The position numbers and the translations under genes are program-made. Under the pieces are notes generated by a model, which was not told the DNA's origin, ran no database searches, and worked only from the letters and a program-made list of their open reading frames with translations. From Candidatus Brocadiaceae bacterium S225 (GTDB taxonomy: Bacteria; Planctomycetota; Brocadiia; Brocadiales; Scalinduaceae), in the NCBI GenBank assembly GCA_007859995.1, contig SMSL01000001.1, forward strand, positions 62,001 through 126,000: DNA of 64,000 bases. The letters run 5' to 3'. Numbering within the stretch: position 1 is the first letter of the stretch; every line of letters starts with the position of its first letter. Of this stretch, positions 37,111-46,145 are shown in pieces.

Positions 37111-38058
37111 TTAATCCCCAAAGTCAGGATATAGTCTCTTAATACATACCGGACAGATACTGTGACTAAACTCTACTTCAGAATGATCACAAATGTATTC
37201 TTCGATTTGGTTCCAATAACCGTTGTCGTCTCTGATTTTCTTGCAGGAAGCGCATATTGGAAGAAAACCACTTAAAACTTTTACTTTTTCAAGAGCAACC
37301 TTCAGTTCGGAAATTAATTTTTCGCGTTCACTCTCCGCATTCTTACGATCGGTAATATCCAGTATGGCTCCGATTAAGCCACGAACTTCTCCGTTACTAT
37401 CATAGAATGTCGCTTTATGAAAAATCACTTTCCTTATACAGTCTGATTTGTTTTTGACCTCAAACTCATAAATTTGAGTTCCGGGGTTATTAAATAGTTC
37501 CATATCCTTTTCATGGTAACCGTCTGCAAGTTCTTCAGGAGCAACATCATAAACCGATTCCCCGATAATCTCTCCCTTACTTATACCTAAAAAACCCTCA
37601 AACTCTTTATTGCATCCTAAATATATCCCTTCTCTGTTTTTATAGAAAACAGGTACCGGAATAGCATTTAACAGCTCCTGCCAGAATGCCAGGGAATCCA
37701 CCAGCTTGTTTTCAGAACCCATTATTTCATGAATCGGAATTTCTGACTTATTATTCCCTGTTTCCCGTTCTGAAACTCCTGGAATCCATTTCTGGAATCC
37801 GATTGCAAGAAGAGCAAACCCGAAAAGGTATCCAACTACTTTTTCAAGAAGTGATTGATATACATTGTCTCCGATAACGATGTATTTATTTAATGAAGGG
37901 AAATTATCGGTGATATCAATAATGGCGCCAAAAAGGATCAGGACAAATCCATAAAGAATGAATTTATTTCTATTTTTCTTTTTGTCATTCAACAACAGAA
38001 AATAGAACGTTGTCCCTACTATAATTACCAGCAAACTTTCTACTATAATATCAGCCAT
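37111..38058 (-). CDS. Membrane-anchored PAS-domain sensor protein
   Basis: The 315-aa protein has three N-terminal hydrophobic segments (SLLVIIVGTTFYFLLL, FILYGFVLILFGAIIDI and VVGYLFGFALLAIGF). A PAS domain follows (LLNAIPVPVFYKNREGIYLGCNKEFEGFLG to GLIGAILDITDRKNAE), then a short coiled coil. The C-terminus, LPICASCKKIRDDNGYWNQI with a later SHSICPVCIKRLYPD, is a Cys-rich tail seen on many PAS proteins of anaerobes. There is no kinase, GGDEF or other output domain, so signalling may be through the Cys tail or a partner. Function is unknown. Confidence 0.8.
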   Translation of the reverse strand: MADIIVESLLVIIVGTTFYFLLLNDKKKNRNKFILYGFVLILFGAIIDITDNFPSLNKYIVIGDNVYQSLLEKVVGYLFGFALLAIGFQKWIPGVSERETGNNKSEIPIHEIMGSENKLVDSLAFWQELLNAIPVPVFYKNREGIYLGCNKEFEGFLGISKGEIIGESVYDVAPEELADGYHEKDMELFNNPGTQIYEFEVKNKSDCIRKVIFHKATFYDSNGEVRGLIGAILDITDRKNAESEREKLISELKVALEKVKVLSGFLPICASCKKIRDDNGYWNQIEEYICDHSEVEFSHSICPVCIKRLYPDFGD

Positions 38059-38226
38059 TTAAGGAGTGTTTTTTCTTATATATATTATTCGGAGCTTATT
38101 TCACGAAGCATACCTCTGCTGAAACACCAGTACGAAAGGCACAAACAGACGGCAACCGAACCTATCGAAAATAAAGCAAGCACGAACATCCATGTAAATT
38201 AGAAACTATAGAATACAATGAAGACT

Positions 38227-38934
38227 CTAATCAAAATCAAATCTGTTTTCTATCGCTCTATCATACATCTCCTCTATCATGTCAAAGAAAAGATCATAAC
38301 ATTTCTGCATAACATATCTTGCTGTTTCCGCTTCTTCGACGGTTAATGACTGACTCTCAAACTTATCAGGATCACAGCCGTGTAAGTTACCGGGCTCATA
38401 TCCCAGGTGGACATCGCCGAAGTAATTACTCTCGATTACGCCTACTGTGCATTTATGTGAAATAAGAAAAAAGGTGTTACCCAACTCTTCGATGACACGG
38501 ATAAGACAGTACCGCACCAAAGGGTTTGAAGCCATCTGCGTAAGATTTGCGATCCCATAGGCAACCAGTCTGCTATTTTTAATATTATCATTCCACAGAA
38601 ATTCCAGGCAATCGGCAAAGGTAAAATCTTTGAGTTTGTCCTGTAAATTCCGCATATCCTTATTAATCAGAGAATTATGCTCCGCATCAGTTGCGGCGTG
38701 ACTGTTAATCTGCTCTTCAAATTCATCAGCAGGTTCTTCATAAGGAAGGATATAGTTGTTGATGTCAGAAAATGAATTGGCAAAGTACGTAAAATATGGC
38801 AGCCAGTTCAACCTCTTTGAGGCGGGAACGCTCTCATCCTCCATATACTTAATAAGCCGACTTTGTTTAAAATCTTCCTTCATCTGAAAAACAGGAAAAA
38901 CAACGTCTTTCACAAGTACTCTATCTTTTTCCAT
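38227..38934 (-). CDS. All-helical 235-aa protein paired with a molybdopterin oxidoreductase
   Basis: I do not recognise the family with certainty. The sequence is predicted helical, with Asp/Glu/His clusters (NSHAATDAEHNSLINKD; RVIEELGNTFFLISHKC; NYFGDVHLGYEPGNLHG) placed as in haem-oxygenase-like or diiron proteins. A dedicated chaperone of the TorD type for the neighbouring molybdoenzyme is an alternative, but no TorD signature is clear. The start at 38934 (MEKDRVL) is favoured because GGAGGTGAG lies just upstream; an ATG at 38949 overlaps that site. It follows the oxidoreductase gene by 18 bases, so the two form an operon. Confidence 0.6.
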   Translation of the reverse strand: MEKDRVLVKDVVFPVFQMKEDFKQSRLIKYMEDESVPASKRLNWLPYFTYFANSFSDINNYILPYEEPADEFEEQINSHAATDAEHNSLINKDMRNLQDKLKDFTFADCLEFLWNDNIKNSRLVAYGIANLTQMASNPLVRYCLIRVIEELGNTFFLISHKCTVGVIESNYFGDVHLGYEPGNLHGCDPDKFESQSLTVEEAETARYVMQKCYDLFFDMIEEMYDRAIENRFDFD

Positions 38935-38952
38935 TTTACTCACCTCCATTCC

Positions 38953-41019
38953 TTAAACAGGATCGTTTAACTTCTCTATCTGTACTAAATTAGTATTATA
39001 GGTAGATCCCCCTCCCATATCCGCCAGTCTATCCGGCGTTGTCTGGTTGCTGTTGCATCCTCCGGGGCTCAGATTATTCCACCATATACCTTTATTTATT
39101 GCAACACCTTCTTTAAGGTAATCTCCTACAGATGCCCAGAGGGCACACTCACCTCGCTCGTTAAACACCCTGACCTTGTCACCGGTTTTTACCCCGCGTC
39201 TCCCGGCATCCAGTGAGTTTAATTCCAGGATCGGCTTCTCTTCTTCACTCCCCGGATTACGGATATTTGCAAAATTTGAATTCAGAAATGATTTTGCTGA
39301 TGGAGTAAGGAGATAAATCGGATGTTTTTTATACAGATCCGGAGAGGTTAAAGGACCTTCTGCGATAGATATATGAACCGGCAGAGGATCATAACCATCC
39401 CGTTTCATTTTTTCAGAATAAAATTCTATCTTTCCGGAAGGAGTATAAAATTTAAGGTTTTTATATGGCATATGATATTCACCTGGCATATTCAGGCGCG
39501 TCACACCATCATTTCGCAAACGCTCTAATGTTATGCCTTCTAAATAACTGCTGTCAATTCCTAACGCACTGTTAATTATATCAAGTGCCGAATCATCAAA
39601 ACATCTGTCCTGAAAACCCATTGATTTTGCCAATGTATTAAATGTATCAATATTTGGTCTGCTTTCTCCCAGCGGTTTTATTACCGGTTCATTTAACTGA
39701 AGTGATAAATGGAAATATGAGTAGTGAAGGTCCGTATGCTCAAACTCGGTCGTGGCAGGCAAAACAATATCCGCGTAACGCGCTGTATCGGTAAGTAACT
39801 GCTCATGGACCACAGTAAACAGATCTTCTCTCTGCAGGCCCGCGATAACCTTACGTTGATTAAAGAGTACGGCAGCAGGATTTGAGTTGTAGACAAACAG
39901 GCCATAAATGCCCGGATCCTCGTGCAAGAGTGTCTGTCCCAACCGATTCATATTAATTGATCTTGGAGTACCGGGACAGAGATCCTTTCCTTCAAGGATG
40001 TCCCACTGGACCGGAAACGCTTCACTGGTAGGATAAAACATTCCACCGCCGGGATGCTTCCATGCCCCGACCAGACCGGGAAGACAGGCGATTGTACGTA
40101 TCATCATGCCTCCATTTGTGTGATGCTGCATACCGGATCCAGCATATATGAACGATGGTTTACTGCCTGCATAGATAGCAGCAAACTTCCTTATGACCTT
40201 TTCGTCTACTCCGGTGACCGCTTCAACCTTTTCCGGTGAGTACTCTTGAACCCGCTCTGACAATGCGGCGAAACCCTCTGTATAATTTTCAACAAAATCA
40301 CTATCATACAGAGATTCATTAATAATTACGTTCATTACGCCTAACGCGAGTGCAGCGTCACTTCCCGGTGTTGGCTGAATATAGAGGTCTGCCATTTCAA
40401 CAGACTTGATTTTGTCCGGATTTATGACGACATGCAGAGCGCCATTATTTTTTGCTTCCTTTATCAGAGGTATCTGATGAATGTTAGTATAATACGGGTT
40501 TGTACCCCATGAAATTACCAGTTTTGATTGTGGTATGGCTAATGGGTCGGCGCCAAATGACGCGCCTAATGTATATTTATAACCAATTCTTCCACCCTTG
40601 GAGCATATAGTCCTGTCAAGACCTGAAGCGCCCAAGCGGTTAAAGAAACGCTTACCCGCAACATTACCATTAACCAGTCCCAATGTACCCGAACCGCTGA
40701 ATGGCAGGATTGATTCTGCACCGTGTCGGTTTATGATATCGTTAAACCGCGATGCGATTGTATCAGTTGCTTCATCCCATGATATTCTCTCAAACTTACC
40801 GGCCCCTTTCTCACCGACTCTTTTAAGAGGATAGAGAACTCTGTCAGGACTATAAACTCTTTCCGGATAGTTCATTACCTTCTTACAGAGAAAACCCCTG
40901 GTGACAAAATGATCTGGATCGCCCTTGACCTTAATCAGCTTACCCTCTTTTACGTATGAAATTATTCCACAGGTATCGGGGCAATCATGTGGACATACAC
41001 TTCTCAGCTCTTTATTCAT
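38953..41019 (-). CDS. Cytoplasmic molybdopterin oxidoreductase (DMSO reductase family)
   Basis: The 688-aa protein is a bis-molybdopterin guanine dinucleotide enzyme. The N-terminal 4Fe-4S cluster is bound by VCPHDCPDTCG plus the Cys of RGFLCKKVMNYPERVY. Cofactor-binding signatures are GSGTLGLVNGNVAGKRFFNR, LVISWGTNPYYTNIHQIPL and IVLPATTEFEHTD, and the MopB C-terminal domain includes SFLNSNFANIRNPG. There is no twin-arginine signal, so it is cytoplasmic. No electron-transfer or membrane subunit is adjacent, only the small helical protein. The substrate is unknown; relatives include formate dehydrogenases, nitrate reductases and acetylene hydratase-like proteins. Confidence 0.9.
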   Translation of the reverse strand: MNKELRSVCPHDCPDTCGIISYVKEGKLIKVKGDPDHFVTRGFLCKKVMNYPERVYSPDRVLYPLKRVGEKGAGKFERISWDEATDTIASRFNDIINRHGAESILPFSGSGTLGLVNGNVAGKRFFNRLGASGLDRTICSKGGRIGYKYTLGASFGADPLAIPQSKLVISWGTNPYYTNIHQIPLIKEAKNNGALHVVINPDKIKSVEMADLYIQPTPGSDAALALGVMNVIINESLYDSDFVENYTEGFAALSERVQEYSPEKVEAVTGVDEKVIRKFAAIYAGSKPSFIYAGSGMQHHTNGGMMIRTIACLPGLVGAWKHPGGGMFYPTSEAFPVQWDILEGKDLCPGTPRSINMNRLGQTLLHEDPGIYGLFVYNSNPAAVLFNQRKVIAGLQREDLFTVVHEQLLTDTARYADIVLPATTEFEHTDLHYSYFHLSLQLNEPVIKPLGESRPNIDTFNTLAKSMGFQDRCFDDSALDIINSALGIDSSYLEGITLERLRNDGVTRLNMPGEYHMPYKNLKFYTPSGKIEFYSEKMKRDGYDPLPVHISIAEGPLTSPDLYKKHPIYLLTPSAKSFLNSNFANIRNPGSEEEKPILELNSLDAGRRGVKTGDKVRVFNERGECALWASVGDYLKEGVAINKGIWWNNLSPGGCNSNQTTPDRLADMGGGSTYNTNLVQIEKLNDPV

Positions 41020-41083
41020 TTTCAGCTCTAAATTTTAATGTTCTATCTTTAAAAAAATATAGTTTTTCAATCATAGCAATTCG

Positions 41084-41112
41084 TTGACAACAAGTAAATA
41101 GACCATGTTTAT
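41084..41112 (+). promoter_or_regulatory. Possible promoter for cysQ
   Basis: A perfect TTGACA (41084-41089) is followed after 17-18 bases by GTTTAT/TTTATT, a weak -10. It is about 50 bases upstream of the cysQ ATG. Confidence 0.3.
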
Positions 41113-41161
41113 TTAATTATTATTTTGTTGAAAATCTGACATTTTTAATGATAATCAGTCA

Positions 41162-42013
41162 ATGGATACCATTCAATACGACAAACTTATTCTTACTACT
41201 ATTCTTGCCGCAAAACGTGCGGGAGAAGCAATTCTTGATGTTTACGACTCAGATTTTGAGGTTGAGCAGAAAGATGACAAATCACCACTGACATTAGCAG
41301 ACAAAAGATCACACGAAATCATTGAGAATGTTCTGAAACAAACTATAAGCGTTACTAACTCCACAGTACCCATTTTAAGTGAAGAAGGAAGAGAGACCCC
41401 ATATGATGAAAGGAAAAAATGGGAATATTTCTGGCTCGTTGACCCCCTTGACGGGACAAAGGAGTTTGTTAAAAAAAATGGGGAGTTCACCGTAAATATT
41501 GCACTCATACACAAACACAAACCGGTTCTCGGTATTATCTACATACCCGTTAAGGATGTGTTCTATTTTGCGGCCATGAACATCGGTGCATACAAGCTGG
41601 AAAACAGCGAAATCTTAACCGATGATTTATCAATAGAAGAATTGATAGATAAATCACAAAGGCTACCACTGAGCAAAAACAATAAAACTTCTCTTACCGT
41701 TATTGGCAGTCGATCACATACCTCAGAGGAGTTTTCGGAATTTGTAAAACGATTAAATGAAAAGTATGGAAATGTTGAGTTTGTCTCTTCCGGCAGTTCA
41801 TTGAAGCTCTGCCTCGTCGCTGAAGGTAAAGCCGATGTCTATCCGCGATTTGGCCCCACAATGGAGTGGGACACAGCGGCAGGCCAGGCAATTGCCGAAC
41901 AGGCCAAATGCACGGTAATAAACATGCAAACCAATGAACCGCTAAACTATAATAAAAGCAATCTGTTAAATCCTTTTTTTATAGTAAGCAGGCAAGGTTT
42001 CAGCATTGATTAA
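41162..42013 (+). CDS. cysQ: 3'(2'),5'-bisphosphate nucleotidase
   Basis: The 283-aa enzyme of the inositol monophosphatase family dephosphorylates PAP (3'-phosphoadenosine 5'-phosphate), the by-product of sulfate assimilation. Metal-binding motifs are LSEEGRETPYDERKKWEYF, WLVDPLDGTKEFVKKNGEFT (the DPLDGT signature) and TMEWDTAAGQAIAE. Length and motif order are normal. The stop shares its last base with the start of the M48 lipoprotein gene, so the two are translationally coupled. Weak promoter candidates lie upstream. Confidence 0.9.
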   Translation: MDTIQYDKLILTTILAAKRAGEAILDVYDSDFEVEQKDDKSPLTLADKRSHEIIENVLKQTISVTNSTVPILSEEGRETPYDERKKWEYFWLVDPLDGTKEFVKKNGEFTVNIALIHKHKPVLGIIYIPVKDVFYFAAMNIGAYKLENSEILTDDLSIEELIDKSQRLPLSKNNKTSLTVIGSRSHTSEEFSEFVKRLNEKYGNVEFVSSGSSLKLCLVAEGKADVYPRFGPTMEWDTAAGQAIAEQAKCTVINMQTNEPLNYNKSNLLNPFFIVSRQGFSID

Positions 42014-43032
42014 TGATGAATAACCAAAATAGCAAAACCATAGTAATCAAGATTATACTATCTATGATTTTGGCAGCTTTTGTATTAGTAACCGGCTGTG
42101 CGAGTACTAACACCGGCCCACCAATCTCTCAAAACGAGTTGAAGAAGCTGGAGGAAGAAATTGAAACTCTGGCGACAGAAATTTATATCAATGATCTGGT
42201 CAGTGTATGGAAGGTGGGACTTAATGTCCTGAGCATTATACCGGAAGGAACATTTGAAAAGCATGCGATGATAGGCGCACTCATCGTGGATAACACCGAA
42301 GATATTGCCAGGTATTATAAGCTGCCGGCAGAAGATGGATGTGTTGTCGTTGGTGTAATAGACGATTATATAGCTGACCTTGCAGGCATTAGAGAGGGCG
42401 ATATTATAAAAGAGATTGAAGGTAAAGAGATCAAGGATAGTAACCATGTTACTTTTAAGGCAGACGTGGTTTCCACAGTGGTAGTAGAGAGAAATAATGC
42501 AAGACTTTCCTTTGACGTAAAGCCTGAAGAAAAACCATACGTACGTATTAGTCTTAAGGAAACGGGGAAGATTAATGCGTATGCAAAATTTTCAGGTATA
42601 CAATTTACGACAGGGATGGTCCACTTTGTAGAAGATGATGATGAGCTTGCCGTCATAATGGGACATGAACTTGCACATCTTACTGCCAGGCATCTACCAA
42701 AGAATATCCGCATGGTCGCATTATGCGGGGCATTAGGTGGCCTTACTGGGCCGCTTGCACCTCTCACAACTCAGGCACTGTACGCACCATACAGCAGAAA
42801 AAATGAACGGGAAGCAGATTATCTGGGTCTTATCTACGCACATAATGCCGGCTATGATGTAGAAAAGGGAGCAGCTCTCTGGAAACGTTTCGCTCTGGAG
42901 ATTCCCAGAACTCGATCAAAAAGCTTTCTTCGCAGCCATCCGGCAAGTCCGGAAAGAATTCTGAGGGTCAAGAATGTAGTAGAGTTAATAAAGTCAGGCA
43001 AAATTCCGATGGAAAATTTAATTCCCGATTAG
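42013..43032 (+). CDS. Lipoprotein M48 metallopeptidase with PDZ domain
   Basis: The 339-aa protein has a lipoprotein signal peptide with lipobox LVTGC (Cys29). A PDZ-like region spans about residues 95-165 (EDGCVVVGVIDDYIADLAGI; GDIIKEIEGKEI). A Zn peptidase domain of the M48 (BepA/LoiP-like) type follows: HELAH in IMGHELAHLTARHLPK and the third ligand Glu in NEREADYLGLIYAHNAGYD. It is likely an outer-membrane-anchored periplasmic protease for protein quality control. PDZ before M48 is less common than the reverse arrangement. It begins at the cysQ stop. Confidence 0.9.
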   Translation: MMNNQNSKTIVIKIILSMILAAFVLVTGCASTNTGPPISQNELKKLEEEIETLATEIYINDLVSVWKVGLNVLSIIPEGTFEKHAMIGALIVDNTEDIARYYKLPAEDGCVVVGVIDDYIADLAGIREGDIIKEIEGKEIKDSNHVTFKADVVSTVVVERNNARLSFDVKPEEKPYVRISLKETGKINAYAKFSGIQFTTGMVHFVEDDDELAVIMGHELAHLTARHLPKNIRMVALCGALGGLTGPLAPLTTQALYAPYSRKNEREADYLGLIYAHNAGYDVEKGAALWKRFALEIPRTRSKSFLRSHPASPERILRVKNVVELIKSGKIPMENLIPD

Positions 43033-43035
43033 TTC

Positions 43036-43404
43036 CTATTTTGGTGACCAGACTTCAATCCGATGTCCTTCAGGATCAAAGAAGTAGAAAACATCAGCAC
43101 CCCATGGATGTTCCCTGACCGGATCTATTTCCAGTCCACTGTCACACAGATATTGCCAGGTTCCGGCAATGTCTTCAACCTGAAGTGCCAACGTTATACC
43201 CGCCCCGCCGCAGCTCTTGACGGACGCCCTCTGCTCATCCGCAATACTGATATGTGCAGTCTCTGTCAATTTAAACTCTATAAACCAATCCGAGTCATGG
43301 GTAATTGGCAACTTTAAATGATGTTTATAGAAATCAACAGTTTCCTGCCATTTCTTACAATACAGGATAGTATTGGCAGTTTTAAGTGAGAAAGTATTTG
43401 TCAT
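43036..43404 (-). CDS. VOC (glyoxalase/dioxygenase) family protein
   Basis: This 122-aa protein has the VOC fold: NTILYCKKWQETVDFYKHHL at the N-terminus, WFIEFKLTETAHISIADEQR, and the C-terminal pair ADVFYFFDPEGHRIEVWSPK with likely ligands His and Glu. DPEGHRIE is the common end motif of this family. The substrate is unknown. It is convergent with the M48 gene, 3 bases between the stops. A single VOC module in 122 aa suggests a homodimer. Confidence 0.85.
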   Translation of the reverse strand: MTNTFSLKTANTILYCKKWQETVDFYKHHLKLPITHDSDWFIEFKLTETAHISIADEQRASVKSCGGAGITLALQVEDIAGTWQYLCDSGLEIDPVREHPWGADVFYFFDPEGHRIEVWSPK

Positions 43405-44380
43405 AATTCATAAATCCTATCCAGGCGACGTTGTGATTTGCTAAACGAGATAGACATATTGCTTAATAACTTTGTAAAACGATGTTACGAACATTAAAAC
43501 AAAATAACTCAGGATTTCAACTATTTTTCTCTGCCTTTTCCCCGGATTTCTTAAAACTCCAATATCCGGCAAGAAATGATCCTGACAAATTATGCCATAT
43601 ACTGAATATTGCACCCGGAATTGCCTGTGAAGGCATGAGTATCGCTAATGGAACAATACTCCGCAACCCGATAAAGTTTACTAGATACGATTACCACCAA
43701 TCATCTCCAAGGCAGATATAACCGGCTTTTATCAAAATAAATATTAATATATATTTTTGCCCTTGATAAAAGAATTTAACCGTTTATACTCTGTTTAAAG
43801 AAGAAGTAAGTCGGTCTCTGCAGTAAGACAGGATTATACTACACCGCCACCAAATGCTTAAAGCCTGATTTCCGTTATCAGAAGGGTAATTCACGACGAT
43901 ATGTTACAGGCCAGCCAGCTTACGATGTGCAGGAATATGTAAATTAGTTAAAACTTCAGCAGTTAAACTTTGTGACCAGGACGAATTATATATATCGCCT
44001 GATTTCAAACGAGTAAGACAATAAAAACAAGTCCCCGAAGCCTTCTTTCTGTTTTTACCACCTTCAGGATTGCTCTTGAAATGAGAAGCCGTGGTCTTTC
44101 CGGTTATGAAAACCCTGTATTGTATTTTATATAGGAAATATAGCCCTTGAGGCTCCTCATGTCCACATTGACATTTGTCATTAATGGACTCGCTGTCTCT
44201 GCAAAGATGATCACTGATAATTCCTTAAGGTGGTAGAAATATACATTGAAAATAGAATTCACCTGTTATACAAACGTCACTCAGAGTACCAAGGAGTGAT
44301 GATGCACGTATTCAGGAACTTAGATACTATAGATTAACAACAAACACCATAAACACTCTAACAGGAGACGTAACAAAAAG
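43405..44380. other. Long stretch with no recognised gene
   Basis: Apart from a 79-codon open frame at 43482-43721 that shows no family signature, I see no gene, RNA or repeat. The last 30 bases carry the ribosome binding site CAGGAGA of the response regulator. The stretch may hold a decayed gene or an unrecognised regulatory RNA. Confidence 0.3.
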
Positions 44381-44839
44381 ATGAAGACTATAATGATTAT
44401 AGAGAACAATGAGACTTACCACAACATCTACAAGGCGATGCTGAAAAGCCATAATTATAAATTTATCCAGACATATGACGGCTACGAAGCGATGGAGAAA
44501 ATGGATGAAACAACTCCGGACCTGATAATCCTGGACATGCTTATGGACATGATCACCGGAGACACATTTTTCATGTATCTGAGGAATATCCCTGAATACG
44601 CAAGCATTCCGGTTATCATAATCAGTTCAGCACCCGAGAGGCTATACAATCATCTCAGAATAACCGACCCTAATCTCGCCTTTATCGAAAAGAGATTTCT
44701 GGACAGGGAAATACTGATTGGAGAAATAGATAAAAAGATCTCTTTCCACGAGAATAACAAAGGCATTGTATCCAGACTGCCTGATATAACAGCCTCAGGC
44801 GCAAAGAACGCATGTGTGATCGGCAGCTCTAATAATTGA
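44381..44839 (+). CDS. CheY-like response regulator receiver protein
   Basis: The 152-aa protein is a lone receiver domain. The phospho-acceptor Asp is in DLIILDMLMDMITGD and the conserved Lys in LAFIEKRF; the acidic pocket reads MIIENNE, with one Asp replaced by Asn. No DNA-binding or enzymatic output domain is attached. A 25-aa tail follows the receiver. No histidine kinase is adjacent. The start has CAGGAGA as ribosome binding site. It lies between two long non-coding stretches, so its partner must be elsewhere. Confidence 0.85.
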   Translation: MKTIMIIENNETYHNIYKAMLKSHNYKFIQTYDGYEAMEKMDETTPDLIILDMLMDMITGDTFFMYLRNIPEYASIPVIIISSAPERLYNHLRITDPNLAFIEKRFLDREILIGEIDKKISFHENNKGIVSRLPDITASGAKNACVIGSSNN

Positions 44840-45179
44840 AAATTAAATGCAATACAAACGTTGCCGGTTTTGCGCTATAATCTGGCAAGTCCACGCGTAG
44901 GTAATATACTTGTTGACTCCAGTTAATACGTATTCCGGTTTTTATTAAGAGCTGCTTCTTCAAGGTTACAACACGTGCCAGACCACCCTGGGTCCCGCCG
45001 CTAACGGGGTCAATTTCGTAGACATGTTGAGATGAAGCAGCGTAATCTTAACAACAGGACCGGCTGAGAGCATGGAAGTTGCAACAAAAGCCAATTACAA
45101 AAAACAGACAACCGTTGTGGCAAGTAGCTCTTTAATATTTTTGTTTTTCACCATTGGACACCCATTCATTTTCTTAGGC
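44840..45179. other. Intergenic region, no feature recognised
   Basis: No gene, tRNA or clear terminator is visible between the response regulator and the GT2 gene (convergent). Confidence 0.3.
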
Positions 45180-46145
45180 TCAACTATCTTTTTGTTTTGC
45201 ATAATTTTTCTGAATTCCCATACTATCAGGACACATGAGTAAGTGCCATACAGACAGTTTATAGTATTTCAGCAACCTGTTCCTAAGCCCTTCTTTTTGA
45301 AATAGCGTTATCAGGTTTCCTAAAATGTTCAGTATAAGGTTTATGGAAATCTTCCACGGTTTCAGAATACGAAGTGTCAGGTAAGATACCGGGGTTCTGT
45401 TTTTTCTGAAAAACATGTACAGAGATTTGTAATATTCAATCTGTGATCTCCAGGGATTCTTTTTTTTACTGTGACCTGAAAGGTGAAAGACTTCAGCATC
45501 AGGAACGTGATAGACCTTCCATCCTTTATTGTACATCCTGAAACACCAATCAGTCTCTTCAAGGAAAATAAAATAATCTTCATCTAATACACCTACCTCA
45601 TCCATTGCCTCTTTTCTGACCATCATACATGCACCTATCACAGAATCCACTTCAGTCGGCCATTGATAACTACTGTTCTTACTCGGGTATTTTCCCGGAA
45701 AAAGGAGGCGAAGAATACTTTTGTTAAATATCTCTGTCTCTATGGATGGAAAATTGTCTATTGAATTTTGCCTGGAACCATCCTCATTTAAGAGCTGAAC
45801 ACCAGCTATTCCTGCACTGTGAGTACTGGTCATAAAGGCAAGCAGCTTATCTATCGCACCCTCCTTCAGAACAGCGTCAGAGTTGAGGAGCACTGCGAAT
45901 CTTCCCTGCATTATTCTGAGGGCCTGATTATTAGCATGTGCAAATCCGGTATTTGCCGGATTCTCTATGAGCTTTACATCTGGGAATCCCTTTTTTACTG
46001 CCGCCTGGCTCCCATCAGTTGAATTATTATCAACAACATATACTTCCACGTCAATATCCGTAACGGTCTTATAAATTGAGTGCAGGCAATCCATAAGGAT
46101 ATCACGGGTATTCCAGTTTACGATTATGAAGGATATATCTACCAA
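45180..46145 (-). CDS. GT2-family (rhamnosyl/galactofuranosyl-type) glycosyltransferase
   Basis: The 321-aa enzyme transfers a sugar in polysaccharide or LPS synthesis. The GT-A fold signature begins VDISFIIVNWNTRDILMDCL and VYVVDNNSTDGS. The nucleotide/metal motif is FAVLLNSDAVLKEGAI, and FIFLEETDWCFRMYNKGWKV carries the catalytic acidic motif. This subclass (WcaA/RfbN-like) often adds rhamnose. The acceptor is unknown. The gene overlaps the end of the tandem-kinase gene by 7 bases and is co-transcribed with it. Confidence 0.88.
   Translation of the reverse strand: MVDISFIIVNWNTRDILMDCLHSIYKTVTDIDVEVYVVDNNSTDGSQAAVKKGFPDVKLIENPANTGFAHANNQALRIMQGRFAVLLNSDAVLKEGAIDKLLAFMTSTHSAGIAGVQLLNEDGSRQNSIDNFPSIETEIFNKSILRLLFPGKYPSKNSSYQWPTEVDSVIGACMMVRKEAMDEVGVLDEDYFIFLEETDWCFRMYNKGWKVYHVPDAEVFHLSGHSKKKNPWRSQIEYYKSLYMFFRKNRTPVSYLTLRILKPWKISINLILNILGNLITLFQKEGLRNRLLKYYKLSVWHLLMCPDSMGIQKNYAKQKDS

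Noticed and set aside
43482-43721. 79-codon open frame
   Set aside because: No family signature, no convincing ribosome binding site, and its composition does not look coding.
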